64,000 nt of DNA from the NCBI GenBank assembly GCA_019155185.1, contig CM032811.1:772344-836343 (forward strand). Reading direction: 5' to 3'. Below the pieces are notes generated by a model. It was not told the DNA's origin and ran no database searches. It saw only the letters and a program-made list of their open reading frames with translations. Shown piece by piece: positions 22,062 to 33,700 of this stretch. Each line of letters starts with the position of its first letter. Positions within the stretch are counted from its first letter, which is position 1. A program made the translations under genes and the position numbers. The stretch comes from Beaufortia kweichowensis (taxonomy: Eukaryota; Chordata; Actinopteri; Cypriniformes; Gastromyzontidae).

Positions 22062-23355
22062 CTATCTGGTCTGTTTTGTTAGAAGTGTTTTTATTTGTAC
22101 TGATAAAAAGGGGCGGTTCCAGCGTGAATGGGACAGAGGTGAAGTATGTGTTTAAATACCTGCTATTACACATTAACTCATTTGTACTTTAACCGTCTTT
22201 TTACCATTTAACCAGCAGAATCTAGTAGCCCAGGTGTGGAAGATATCATTCAACAAAACCGTTTTACTAATATTGAGAGCACATTTATTTGAAATCTTTC
22301 AAATTTTGCCTTCCTTTTCATAAATAAATAATGAGACAGTGTAATATGTCACGTGTTGTTCATCAGAGGCAGTATTTAATTCATTTTAAGATTTGCTAAA
22401 GACCAGATGATATTGTCCAAATATGCAAAACAATAGTGTGTTAAAATTATGCATATTATAATATCATAAATAATCCAGCAACAGAGTGGTGGTGTGACAC
22501 TTTCTCCACAGCGCTCTCTCCATTTACCTACACTCGTATTTGAAGTGTGATTTATTAACAAACATAAAATTGACCAATAACAGAATTTAACATCATTTAA
22601 GATTTTGGAATATTTTTCAAATTTAACATAAAACTGCACATTTAAATGCAAAAACTGTGCAATTGAATATTAGGTGTTTCAGAAGACATAACAGTATCAC
22701 ACAGTGGTGGATTTAGGCATGGGCAACATGGACAGTTCCAAAAACAGAGAGAAGAAAGAAAGAAGAAGGAGCGTGCAAAACATAAAGGTATGTGACTTAG
22801 TTTAACCCATTTAATCCCAAATTCTCCCCAGAGATGACATATATAAATGTGTACCATATTTGTAAAGATCAAACTATTCATGTAATTATGTCAAATATTA
22901 TTTAAAAAAAATCGAAAACTCCACGAAATGGGTTTAATGTCTGGTCACAATAATAATTGCTTTTTAATACCACACTGAATTTGTGTGCATAAATGTGACC
23001 AGTGGGATTAAATGCATTAAAAATGGCAGCAACTACAAAATCCAAACTAGTACCAATGCAGTAAGTGATGTTACTGCATTCTAGCTTTGTTTTCCTGCTT
23101 TGACGCCGCAGATAGTGCCGTCTGCATTGGTAGCCGTTACACTGTTTAACACATTACACACCCATCTCACTGCAGTGACATACCGTTTACACAATCTAAA
23201 CATCAGCCATCTAATATTAATTAGTGTAAAAAGCATCTACTGCTCAACAAATGAATTTTCACATTGTTAGAAAATGTTAGTTTCATTTCTTATTGCATGA
23301 TAACATAAATTCTTGTTTTATATTAAATCCATCAATGGGAACCACATATTAAATT
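22062..23355. other. region upstream of the P450, no gene seen
   Basis: AT-rich DNA containing the presumed P450 promoter (just above 21991) and no open segment with splice sites. A weak transposon-like word (TGGTGGATTTAGGCATGGGC) lies near 22705. Confidence 0.5.
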
Positions 23356-23399
23356 ATACATACACCCTCGCTCAAAAGTTTGGGATCAGTAAGACTTGT

Positions 23400-23827
23400 T
23401 GTTACGGTGCTGGGTGGAAGAGACCAGGACAACAAGGAATAAAGTTCAAAGGTATCTTTTACTGGTATATTCCAACACAGAGAAGGTCCAAATACACAAG
23501 ATCATCAGGTTTCCAGATAACAGGGATATAATCACCAGAGAGCAGAGTTAACCCACGCAACCACATAAGGTAGACACATTATAACAACAATACCCGACAA
23601 GGATACAACAAAAAGGCAGGGTTTAAATAATACGAGAAATAAGGCAAAGTAATATAAAACAGGTGCGGGTGATAACAACAGAACAAGTGCTCAACATGAT
23701 AACTAATAGTAAACAGGTGTGCAGGTGCAAGGCAATGTGGGAAATGTAGTCCATTTAAAACTCAGGAGACCGGGAACGGATGACGTGATGGGGGGAATCC
23801 GATGCTGAAGGCATCGGCTCCGTGACA
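23400..23827 (-). repeat. gypsy 3' LTR
   Basis: Near-identical to 28242-28670. It contains the perfect stem CCGATGC/GCATCGG at 23799-23817, close to its GTGACA end (the start of U3 in element orientation). Confidence 0.95.
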
Positions 23828-23929
23828 GTACCCCCCCCCCACGGACCGCTCCTGCGGGCCGCAGAAACCGCGCCGACGGGGCGCCCTCGTGGCCTGGGAC
23901 CGGGCTCCAGGGGATGGGAGATGTGAAAC

Positions 23930-26594
23930 TCAGTAAGCAAGGTGGTCAAGAATATCCGAGCGGGGAACCCAGCACTGTTCCTCCGGACCATATCCCTCCC
24001 AGGACACGAGGTATTCGAGCCGCCCGGCCCGTCGACGAGCTCTCAGGATGGCATTGACCTTATAGATGTGGTCCTGATGGTCCAGGGGTGGAGGAGGAGG
24101 AGGCTCCGGAGCCGCTGGTGGGGGTCCCTCAGCATCAGATTCTGCGGGAAGAACAGATACAGGGTTAACAAAAGGCTTTAATAGTGAAACATGGAAGGAG
24201 GGGGCCAGACGGTAGGACCGGGGAAGTTGCAGCCGGTAAGTCACTGCATTTATCTTCTTGCTGATGGGGAAGGGACCGATGAAGCGGGGAGTGAGTTTCT
24301 TGCAGGGCAGCCGCAGGCGAATGTCCTTGGTGGAGAGCCAGACCAGCTGCCCGGGATGGAAGTCCGGGGTGTCAGAGCGCAGCTGGTCGGCTTGCTGTTT
24401 TCGCCTACGAACTGCCGCTTGCAGGTGGATGTGTGCTGAATTCCAAACCCTTTCACTGGCCCGGAACCAGTGGTCCACAGCTGGCACCGTGGAGGGTTCA
24501 GGGGTCCAGGGAAAGAGAGGTGGCTGATAGCCGAGCACGCACTGGAACGGGGTGAGCCCGGTGGAATCTTGACGCAGGGAGTTTTGTGCGTACTCGGCCC
24601 AGGTAAGGAAGCGATGCCAGCTGTGGTGGTTCACGATGGCAGTAGGTCGGAGATATCGTCCGATCTCCTGGATCTTCCGCTCAGTCTGGCCCGTTAAGCC
24701 TGGGGATGATAACCAGAGGTAAGACTAACTGATATATTTAAAAGAGAAAAGAATGCCTTCCAGGCGTGAGAAATGAACTGAGGTCCTCGATCCGACCACG
24801 ATATCCTCGGGCAGGCCAAAATGCCGGAACACATTATTAAACAGCGCCTCGGCTGCTTGCATAGCTGTGGGCAGACTAGACAAAGGAATTAATTTACAGC
24901 TTTTGCTGAAACGATCAACGATAACAAAAATACAGGTATAACCTTCTGAACAGGGCAGATCAGAGACAAAATCTACGGCAATATGAGTCCATGGCCGTTG
25001 AGGAACCGGTAGCGGGGAGGAGCTTACCCTGGGGCGGCGAGGTACTTTGAGCGATGGCACAGACTGAGCATCCCTTCACGGCGATTGATATCTCCGGACA
25101 TCCCAGGCCACCAGTACGGGGAGATCAGTGAAAGGGTGCGCTGCCGACCTGGGTGTCCCGATCCCGAACACAGTGGGCCGGAGTCCATGAGGGAATCGCA
25201 GATCTTGGGCACGAACAGTCTCCCCTCAGGACCTCCCGGCGGAGCAGTCTGATCGCGAAGACTAGCTTCAATTTGTTTGTCCAGGTCCCACTCGATGGGA
25301 GAAATTACCATGGCTGGAGGGAGAACAGGCTCCGGAGGCTCGATGCTGCCATCTGGGGCGTGAATCCGTGAGAGAGCATCGGCTTTTCCATTCTTGCTTC
25401 GGGGCGATAGGTCACTGAAAAATTGAAATGAGAGAAGAATAATGCCCAGCTGGCTTGGCGAAAATTAAGTCTTTTGGCTTCGCGTAAATACAACAGGTTC
25501 TTATGATCAGTATATACCACAAGCGAACTTAGCTCCCTCCAGCCAATGCCTCCACTCTTCCAGCGCCAGCTTGATAGCAGTAGTTCCGGTTGCCGATATC
25601 ATAATTCTGCTCGCCGAGGACATCTTTTGGAAAAAAAGCATGGGTGAAGGCGGATTCCCTGCAGCTGCGGAGCACCGCCCCTCGCCCGGTGGTGGAGGCG
25701 TCAACTTCAACCACGAGCGGGGAGCTCAGGGCGAGGGGTGGCGAAGAACTGGTGCTTTACAGAAGGCTTCTTTTAGCTGTTGGAAGGCCTCTAGAGCCTC
25801 CTGGGACCAAACTAGCTTATTAGGTTTCCCTTTGAGCATTGGCGTGGCGGTGAGCAGATTACACTGAAGCCTTGAATGAATCGGCGATAAAAGTTCGCCA
25901 AACCCTAGAAAGCATTGCAAACTTGAACTGAGGAGGGCTGGGGCCAGGACTGAACTGCCTCCACTTTATCCTTCTCCATGAGCACCCCCGTGGCACTAAT
26001 CACATATCCCAGAAACTGAACCTCAGAGAGATGAAATGCGCATTTCTCCAGCTTGAGGTAGAGATTGTAATCTTGAAGCCGCTGGAGAACGAGCCGAACA
26101 TGACCCTGATGCTCCGCGAGAGACTTCGAGTACACCAAGATATCATCTATGTAGACAATCACAAACAGATCCAACATATCTCGAAATATTTCGTTCATAA
26201 AACTTTGAAACACTGCCGGAGCGTTTACCAACCCGAAGGGCATAACCTGGTACTCGAAGTGCCCCGCGGGCGTTACGAAGGCCGTCTTCCACTCATCCCC
26301 CTTCCGGATACGAATTAAGTTGTAAGCGCTTCTGAGGTCCAGTTTCGTGAATACCGAAGCCCCACGAAGATGCTCTATGGAGGGAGAAATAAGAGGCAGA
26401 GGGTAAGCAAACTTAACAGTAGCTTGATTCAGAACACGATAATCTATACAGGGGCGAAGACCCCATCTTTCTTCCCACAAAGAAGAAACTGGATGCTGCA
26501 GGGGAAGTAGAGGGCGAATAAATCCTTGTTGCAGTGCCTCCTGAATATAGTCACCCATGGCTTTCTGTTCCGGGAGGGACAGCCAGTAGATCAC
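23930..26594 (-). pseudogene. gypsy pol: RT, RNase H, integrase, chromodomain
   Basis: Open blocks on minus: 26594-25905 is reverse transcriptase, with FTKLDLRSAYN and the active-site YIDD (FVIVYIDDILVYS). About 25720-25305 is RNase H. 25311-25024 contains the integrase zinc-binding part (HPGRQRTL...YWWPGM), and 25060-24725 the integrase core start (WTHIAVDFVSDLP). 24634-23930 holds the integrase C-terminal half and ends in a chromodomain (LEYLVSWEGYG...W, last about 45 residues). The blocks are in different frames with short breaks, so no continuous pol remains. Confidence 0.88.
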
Positions 26595-26915
26595 GCCCTT
26601 AGGGAGAGGGCCCCAGGCAGCAGCTCAATGGCGCAGTCCCATGGCCTATCTTGAGGGAAGTTGTGAGGCTCTCTCCTTACGGAACACATTCCACTGAGCG
26701 CTTCATACTCCGCGGAATCACACCAATCCAGGGTTTAACACTATTGACTGCTCTGGATACTGTCGGGGGCTCTGGAGAGAGAGGAACAGCAATAGGAGAC
26801 ATAACAAGTGAAGCAGAATTTTCAGACTGAATGGGCCTTTCTAAAGGCCAACCGAGAATTTCCCCTGTGGTCCAGTCCAATTCCGACGATGCTTTTGGAG
26901 CCAGAAGGGTAGGTC

Positions 26916-28126
26916 CTATCTGAGATCCACCGAGCTCCTCTCCAGCACCCAGAAGGACAACATTTCTGTCCGGACAGGTTTCCATTCGAGTCCGGACATG
27001 TGGGAAAAAAACCTGATTAGTCCATGCCCTAAGGGCTTTCCTAAAATATCTCGCACCGGGATGGGTTGTGCCACTCGGTGCCTAGGTAACCGGAGCTGTC
27101 TTAGTAGATCTGGAGAGATGAAATTCCCAGCCGCGCCGGAATCGATAAGTGCCTTTACTGGAATAGAGACAGTGGCAGAAACAATGATTAGAGATGTGGC
27201 CGGAAGCTTTATACCTGCTTGGCGGCGGCTGAACCGCACTCACCGGGCAGGAGAGAGCACTGGACAGGTAGCGAGGAAATGCCGGACTCTCCACAATATA
27301 TGCAAAGCTGATGCGAGATGCGCCGTTGTCGCTCTTCTTTGGTTAAGTGAAAGTTGTCTACTTGCATGGGCTCGGGGCTGGAGGGAACCGGTGGGCGGAG
27401 GCGCACCGGGTAGTGGAACCCGCGGTGGCTGAGGCACACGCGGTGTAGAGAGAGTGCAGCGGAGGAGGGCAGTACGGATCGGCGAAAATCCCGTTGACAG
27501 ACCCACGAGCCTTTGGGCTATCGAATTGACTTCTGAATAAATGTCTCAATTCAATGGAATCATCGTAAATTACCATGTGCATTTTACCTCCGCAGACAAG
27601 CCTTGGACGGTAAGCCGCTTGAGCAGAAGCGACTTGATTCCAGCCGCTGGCTGGGCGAAAATCTGAAACTGGGCAGCATATTCCGCCACCGAAGATCGGC
27701 CTTGCGAAGTCTACAGAGTTGGTCTGCAACAGAGAGAGAAGAGGCAGAGTGATCAAAGACATTTTTACTAAGCTTAGAAAAGTCCTCCCAGGTGCGGGAC
27801 TCGAGTTTCTGACTCCCAGTAGCCTTGAGCCCATCGCAGCGCAGCCCGGTCATCAGGCTGATTGCAAAGTCTACCTTGTCCGCTGCGGCGGGGTGCAGAT
27901 GAGGCTGCCGACTGAAGAATAAATTACATTGGAGAAGGAATCCACCGCACTCCTCCGCTGCTCCAGAGAATCGATTAGGCATGGCCATGGGACTGCTGGT
28001 GACTGCAGGACTTACCGGCTGGGGAGAATGAACAGGTAGTGCGTTTAAGTGCCGAGTGAGAGCGTGGAGCACATCCGTGGCTGCATCCGTGACGCTAGGG
28101 GTAGCGGCTTCCATCCTGGAGACCAA
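26916..28126 (-). pseudogene. gypsy gag, zinc knuckle and protease
   Basis: 28126-27584 is a gag-like region (PNRFSGAAEECGGFLLQC). A remnant CxxC knuckle (CIYCGESG) follows near 27300, then an aspartic protease segment with the catalytic triad LIDSGAAGNF near 27140. Frame changes separate the pieces. The product would be the particle protein and its processing enzyme in an intact relative. Confidence 0.8.
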
Positions 28127-28241
28127 AGCACATTAAAGTCACAGAGAAATAGACAAAGTACAAACACTTGACGAGTAATCCAAAGTCTTCACGCCTCGAA
28201 GAGGATCCTTTCAGTCCCGTCTGTCTTTGGGTCGGGTATAC

Positions 28242-28670
28242 TGTTACGGTGCTGGGTGGAAGAGACCAGGACAACAAGGAATAAAGTTCAAAGGTATCTT
28301 TTACTGGTATATTCCAACACAGAGAAGGTCCAAATACACAAGATCATCAGGTTTCCAGATAACAGGGATATAATCACCAGAGAGCAGAGTTAACCCACGC
28401 AACCACATAAAGTAGACAACATTACAACAACAATACCCGACAAGGATACAACAAAAAGGCAGGGTTTAAATAATACGAGAAATAAGGCAAAGTAATATAA
28501 AACAGGTGCGGGTAATGACAACAGAACAAGTGCTCAACATGATAACTAATAGTAAACAGGTGCGCAGGTGCAAGGCAATGTGGGAAATGTAGTCCATTTA
28601 AAACTCAGGAGACCGGGAACGGATGACGTGATGGGGGGAATCCGATGCTGAAGGCATCGGCTCCGTGACA
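28242..28670 (-). repeat. gypsy 5' LTR
   Basis: Partner of 23400-23827. In element orientation the interior begins immediately below 28242 with TATACCCGACCCAAAG. No TGG start of a tRNA-type primer binding site is visible there. Confidence 0.95.
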
Positions 28671-29459
28671 CTTGTAATGTTTTTAAAGAAGTCTCTTACG
28701 CTCATCACGGCTGCATTTATTTGATCAAAAATACAGAGAAAATTTATTCCTGTAATTAAAGCTGAATTTTCATCAGCTGTTACTTCAGTCTTCAGTGTCA
28801 CATGATCCTTCAGAAATCATTTTAATATTGTGATTTATTATCAGTGCTGGAAACAGTTGAGCTGATTAATATATTTTTCAGGATTCTTTGATCAATAAAA
28901 GATTAAAAAGAACAGTATTTACTTAAAACAGAAAGGTTTTCTAACAATATACACGACTATTCAAAAGTTTGGTAAGTCAGTTCACTTTTATTCTTTCTTT
29001 TTTTAAAGTAATTAATACTTTTATTCATGAAGGATCATCAGCACTGATAATAAATCACAATATTAAAATGATTTCTGAAGGATCATGTGACACTGAAGAC
29101 TGAAGTAACAGCTGATGAAAATTCAGCTTTACATCACAGAAATAAATTATATTTTGAAGTAAATTCATATAAAAAACATTATTTAATATTGTAATAACAT
29201 TTTGCAATATTACTGTTTTTCTCTGTATTTTTAATCAGATTAATGCAGCCGTGATGAGCGTAAGAGACTTCTTTAAAAACATTACAAGTCTTACTGATCC
29301 CAAACTTTTGAGCGAGGGTGTATGTATATTATATATATATGTAAATCCGATTATATAAATGTAAATCTGAATATATATTTATTAATTCTGAATATATAAA
29401 TATAATCTTAACATTATGCTGATTATATTGTAAATAGTGTTAAGTTGTAAAACAAACTA

Positions 29460-29660
29460 GATACATTTTCTGAAGAGAATGTGAAAATGTGAGTGGGTCT
29501 GCCATGGGAAAACTCAGAACTCGGTTGCTAGTGTGTTGCTAGGTGGTTGCTAGGGTATTGTGAGTGGTTGTTAGGGTGTTGGTACACAGCTGCTAATGTA
29601 TTTTGGGTGATGCTAGGGTGATATTGGTTACCTGAGTAAAATGGGTGCAACACCCTCGTC
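29460..29660. repeat. degenerate GTTGCTAGG(T/G)TG short tandem repeat
   Basis: Imperfect repeats of GTTGCTAGGTG-like words, as found in many fish interspersed repeats. No coding potential. Confidence 0.5.
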
Positions 29661-29851
29661 TCTATGACACTGTGCTGGAAAGATATCCATCCTCTATTAA
29701 AGAGATATCCTCTTATTAAAGGCCCACTTTAATAAGAGGCAAGTGAAACTTCAATCTTTTTCAGCCTCTGTAGAACAAATATTGTAACCTTAAAAAAAGA
29801 AAAAAAATGTTTACCACCAAACATTTAATAACAACAACCAGCATTAATCAT

Positions 29852-30609
29852 TTAGACCTCTGGAAGCATCACATCAAAAATGTAGTTGAAGTTTTCAACA
29901 TCAGCATCTGCAGCCACTGCCCTTATTATTGTTTCAGCAAGTCTGATAAACATGAGAATATGAAATCATTTAGGATAATAAGTAACAGTTCTGTTAGTAA
30001 TGTAACCAAATATACTGCTAAGTAAAATGTTAAAAGCTTGTTTCTTACAGGACTTTCTCTGAAATGGCACTGTTTGGGCTTTAATGTTGGGTTCCATAAG
30101 TTTCCACCGACAGGATTTCATCTCTTCATTATGGAAAGCTTTATGTAAAGCCTGTTGAAATAGAGATTTCTATTCCAATCATGCTATATATAGCAAAAAT
30201 GTTTCATTTCATAGTACTCACTTGTATGTCTTTATCCGAGATTAAGTTCTCAATTTCAAGTCCCAAAGCCTTCTGAGTGCTAAAAAACACATGACAGATA
30301 ATGAAGAAGATAAGCCAGGGACAACACAAAAGACATTTACGTTACATTTAACTGAATTATAGTACTATATTATTAATGTTGCATATCTTTTGTGTCTGAT
30401 ACTTTCTATCATTGTCTTTAGATAAATATGCAATTCTGGGTCTTTTGGATAAAAGTAACATGTCCACTTAAACTTGGCTGTGTCAAATGACATCCACATT
30501 TCAAAAGGCATTTTTTGGCCTCAGATTCTCTTACTCCAGCCCAAACAGAAGTCACACTGTACCCACAGCATCTTAGAAACACCGGGATACAATGACCTGT
30601 AAATGTATA

Positions 30610-30644
<35 letters not shown>

Positions 30645-31557
30645 TACATACAAACATACACTTACATATATATATATATATAGGCATGACTGATGAGGTG
30701 ATGGGGAGGAGGAGGGATGCTGCTTGTCCATCCTCTGAGGCGAATGCTTTTTTCTTTTCTTTGGTATTCTCAGGATTTTGCAATGTTTAGTAAGTGCCTC
30801 TATCTGTAACAATACACAGTGTTTATGCAAGGTAGTTATAAACTTAAATACACAATTTAAAATATGATTTCTATTAGTCTTACGTGTAGTGAAGAGGCAC
30901 AGAAGCACCCAACTTCAGCTGACCCTTGTGTCTGCCTTTAGCATTCTGTCCATAAACATTTTCTTCCCTTGGGTCTTATGCAAATGAAACACCAAACGAA
31001 GTGTAAACATAAAATGAACATCTTTCAGCTGATAAAGAAAATATAGAGAGTTGGCAAGTTCCTGGTGAAGTTGCTCTGTCATAGAGGAGTTGATGAGTCC
31101 AGCGAGTCCTGGGACAAGATCAAGGCTTTCCAGCTTCTCTTTTTTTGGGTACGCTGATGAAAGCGATCATACAAAGAAAATCTCAAGTTCCTGTGATTGG
31201 GTGAGGTTTCTCAAGTGATTCTGTGGCTTCATTATTTTGACTTTGGACACGTCCACCCTCCTTCATGGTGTTAACCCACGGTTAATGAACGACAAGCTCT
31301 TTGGCTGAGGTCTTGGCCACAAAATTCCTGCCGAGTTCTGTTGTTTGCATATCGTGCAACACGTCCAGCTACATGAAATGTATACAGTAGGTGGAGATGT
31401 TAAACTCAAAAGCTGAAACATTTCTCCCTCCATGTGCAATAGAAAGAGGATATAGTTGCCATACCTCCAGGTAAAGAAGTAGCTCCTCCAAACAATGAAT
31501 AATATCTGAGGCAGAACCAGCAGCAGATACTCCAAGCTGTGCACATGTGGCCAGCAG
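29852..31557 (-). pseudogene. unidentified multi-exon gene or gene remnant with a CW-type zinc-finger-like exon
   Basis: Exon-like segments on minus, in order. 31557-31465 has AG before it, GTATGG after it, and contains SDIIHCLEELLLYLE. 31368 to about 31290 contains LDVLHDMQTTELG. 31220-30915 is helical, with DLVPGLAGLINSSMTEQL and an in-frame TGA at 31167-31169. About 30803-30757 contains IEALTKHCKIL. 30571 to about 30400 starts WVQCDFCLGWSKR, then an in-frame TGA at 30521-30523, then FKWTCYFYPKDP. 30279-30222 contains TQKALGLEIENL; 30151-30049 contains MKSCRWKLMEPN; 29942-29852 contains ADVENFNYIFDVMLPE. WVQCxxCxxW followed by WxC fits the CW domain of MORC/ZCWPW-type chromatin readers, though the fourth cysteine is not seen. 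Some exon phases do not match. The 5' end is missing, with a gypsy fragment lying beyond it. I cannot name the gene. Confidence 0.4.
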
Positions 31558-31735
31558 CTAGTTTTTGAAAGGCTTCAAGAAGAAATGTAACTACATTGTA
31601 TCTATATTAAAAAAAACAAGGTTAATTTTCGTAGGGGTTGATGTAACATGACAAGGCACAAGTGAAACTGCTAACAATGCCCAATTCTGTTAAATGTGCT
31701 TATCATGCAATAAAATCTAAATTTGGGCTTTCTCT

Positions 31736-32604
31736 TTAAAACTTTCTTACTGTCAGAGTAGCTATGTTCTGGTGGAAGCAGTTTTTTGCTGGTATAAGAA
31801 ACATGAGGACTCTTTTGTCCTTGTCATAGCATTGGCACAGACCAGTGGTTGGAGAATCCATCTTCAATGTATAACCCTGTTTGGATCGGGGTAAGCCAGA
31901 CAGGTGGTGGCAGGTGGAGCACAGGTGGCGTTTAAGCTGATTCACAGCCTTTTTCTGAGCATCCATCCATACAAATGGGCAGTCCTTTTTCTGCAGAGAA
32001 GTTAGGGGCCTAGCCATGTCCGAGTAGTTTTCAATGAACTGTCGCGAGTAGTTGCACACGCTTAGGAGCTTTGCAGTTTTGAAACATTGGTGGGTGCTTT
32101 GATGGTCTGAATGACCTGTATATGGCTGAGGTGAGGTTCGATGCCCTGTGGTTCTATGAGTAGGCCCACACAATTGACCTTGGTCCTTTCCGTTGGGTCC
32201 ACCTCCCTGAAGCGATCGTCCACAGCTGTGCTGCTCATGAGGATGTCATCATGTAGATAAGGTTGCCTCTGATCCGGGCACACTTTGTTAAGGAAGATGT
32301 TGAACTTGGCTGGTAAATTGGTATAACCGAACGGGCATTTCGTGAGGTGTACTGTTGAAGGTGAAGGCCAGCTTGTGCTGATCTTGAGTCCTGAGGCTAC
32401 ATCAAGTGTGGAGAAAATGGTGTGGATGCCCTTGGCAGTTACTATTGTTGACAGGCAGGAATCCAATGGGAACCATGTGCGTTTCATAACAAAGAGCATG
32501 TCAGGTTCTTGGTAAGGGCATCGAATAATGCGAGGCTGAATTGTCCTGAATAGTGCCAGTATGTTGTCTGTTGACATCACATTCTTCAGCGGAATGCTTT
32601 CCAT
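31736..32604 (-). mobile_element. old Ty3/gypsy pol fragment (RT to RNase H)
   Basis: Minus-strand blocks 32604-32062 and 32173-31736 contain a decayed reverse transcriptase (FSTLDVASG, degenerate YLHDDIL) followed by an RT-to-RNase H connection (YSRQFIENYSDMARPLTSL). Many substitutions, no LTRs seen. It is unrelated in sequence to the young element at 23.4 kb. Confidence 0.75.
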
Positions 32605-32639
32605 GACTCCTGCGACGGCGGCACTTCAGATGAGCCGGA

Positions 32640-32900
32640 TCAAAGCGGTTCAGCAGTGTGTTTGTAAATGTGTGTCTTGTGCATGTGAGTGTGTATGTGT
32701 GTGTCTGCTGTATATACAGTATGAATGACAGTGTATTTACTCACTTTACTTTTCACATTTCTCTTTCTTTTTCTTATATATATATATATATATAAAATGT
32801 TTTGCTTATAGTTCATATGTTTCCTGTACAGCTGCTTTGTAACAATGAAAATTGTAAAAAGCGCTATACACATAAAACATAATAATAAAATAATAAAAGT
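32640..32900 (+). mobile_element. LINE/SINE 3' tail with TG and TA simple repeats
   Basis: Ends with CTGTACAGCTGCTTTGTAAC and TAAAAAGCGCTATACACATA, the conserved 3' tail shared by fish L2 LINEs and their SINEs. TG-rich and TA-rich runs precede it. Confidence 0.55.
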
Positions 32901-33579
32901 TCAGATGTTTTCAGAATAAAAATCAGTGATTTACAAGGATTGAAGGCATAAAACAAAGTGATTCTGGATGCTGATCACCATCTTCTCTTCTGTAACATTA
33001 TAAACTTCCAGTGGCTTTTTAAAGTTTTGCAGTAACATTTTTTCGCCACTAGATGTCACAAACATACCTCTTAAACTTACTGTAATAACATCAGTAAATA
33101 ATAAGAACATAGCCTAACTCTGTGTACTTTTCTTAATGCTTTTTATGATAACAAAGATCATATATGCATTGTATTGTGATCCAGACTATAGTTAAAACAG
33201 AGTTCCACATGCTTTTGTTTAAATGTGCTCTCATATCAGGTGGTGGTAAAAAAGGAATTTCAGAAATGTTGCTAATATACTGTGAGTTAAAGTTTGATTG
33301 TTTTATGTGCTCTTTCCATAGACTTTAAGGCAGCAGAAACCATGTCGTAGTTGTGTGACTATTTGCTTTTTGTTGCATTTGCATTGCAGGAACTGACACA
33401 GAGCAGTATTATGGTGTTCCAAGACATGCAGAAAGCTAAAGCACTGCAAATCTGATTACTCTCCATCTGTGCTAGAACAAAACCTTTCACAGACAACAGA
33501 AACACAGCTCCGCTCATGCATCCATCAGTCGCTTGTGTTCTTTTAAATGCCGTGCTATTGGCCAGATTATGTCACTTAA

Positions 33580-33700
33580 ACTGCCACTGTCCCCACAAAG
33601 TTAACATTATTACTATTACTATCTTTGTGGGGACAATTGGTCTTCACACTGTAGGGTTTACCAGGACCACACCGTCCTCTGGTGTGTGAATTCTTACCTG
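33580..33700. repeat. small inverted-repeat element (GTCCCCACAAAG)
   Basis: TGTCCCCACAAAG at about 33589 and its inverse CTTTGTGGGGACA at about 33623, followed by a conserved-looking tail (GGTTTACCAGGACCACACCG). This matches the pattern of a widespread fish repeat. Boundaries uncertain. Confidence 0.4.

Larger units (their letters stand above)
23400..28670 (-). mobile_element. Ty3/gypsy LTR retrotransposon with chromodomain, young insertion
   Basis: LTRs of 428-429 bp begin TGTTACGG and end GTGACA as written on plus. Both sides carry the 5-bp target duplication CTTGT (23395-23399 and 28671-28675). The LTRs differ by about five substitutions and one 1-base gap, so insertion is recent. The interior, on minus, reads gag, zinc knuckle, protease, RT, RNase H, integrase, chromodomain, the order of Ty3/gypsy chromoviruses. 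There is no env. A G-rich polypurine tract (C-run on plus, 23830-23840) abuts the 3' LTR. Several frame breaks make the copy non-autonomous. Confidence 0.93.
23356..29327. mobile_element. palindromic MITE-like element interrupted by the gypsy insertion
   Basis: The left end ATACATACACCCTCGCTCAA is the inverted copy of the right end (29308-29327). After removing 23400-28670 and one target copy, the element is a near-perfect palindrome with arms of roughly 250 bp. The left arm continues 28671-28840 and the right arm is about 29030-29327. Arms share CTTACGCTCATCACGGCTGC and ATGATCCTTCAGAAATCATT inverted. It has no ORF and is non-autonomous. I do not know the superfamily. Confidence 0.75.

Noticed and set aside
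30521..31169. In-frame TGA codons as selenocysteine
   Set aside because: No selenoprotein family resemblance and no SECIS-like structure noticed. Decay or error is simpler.
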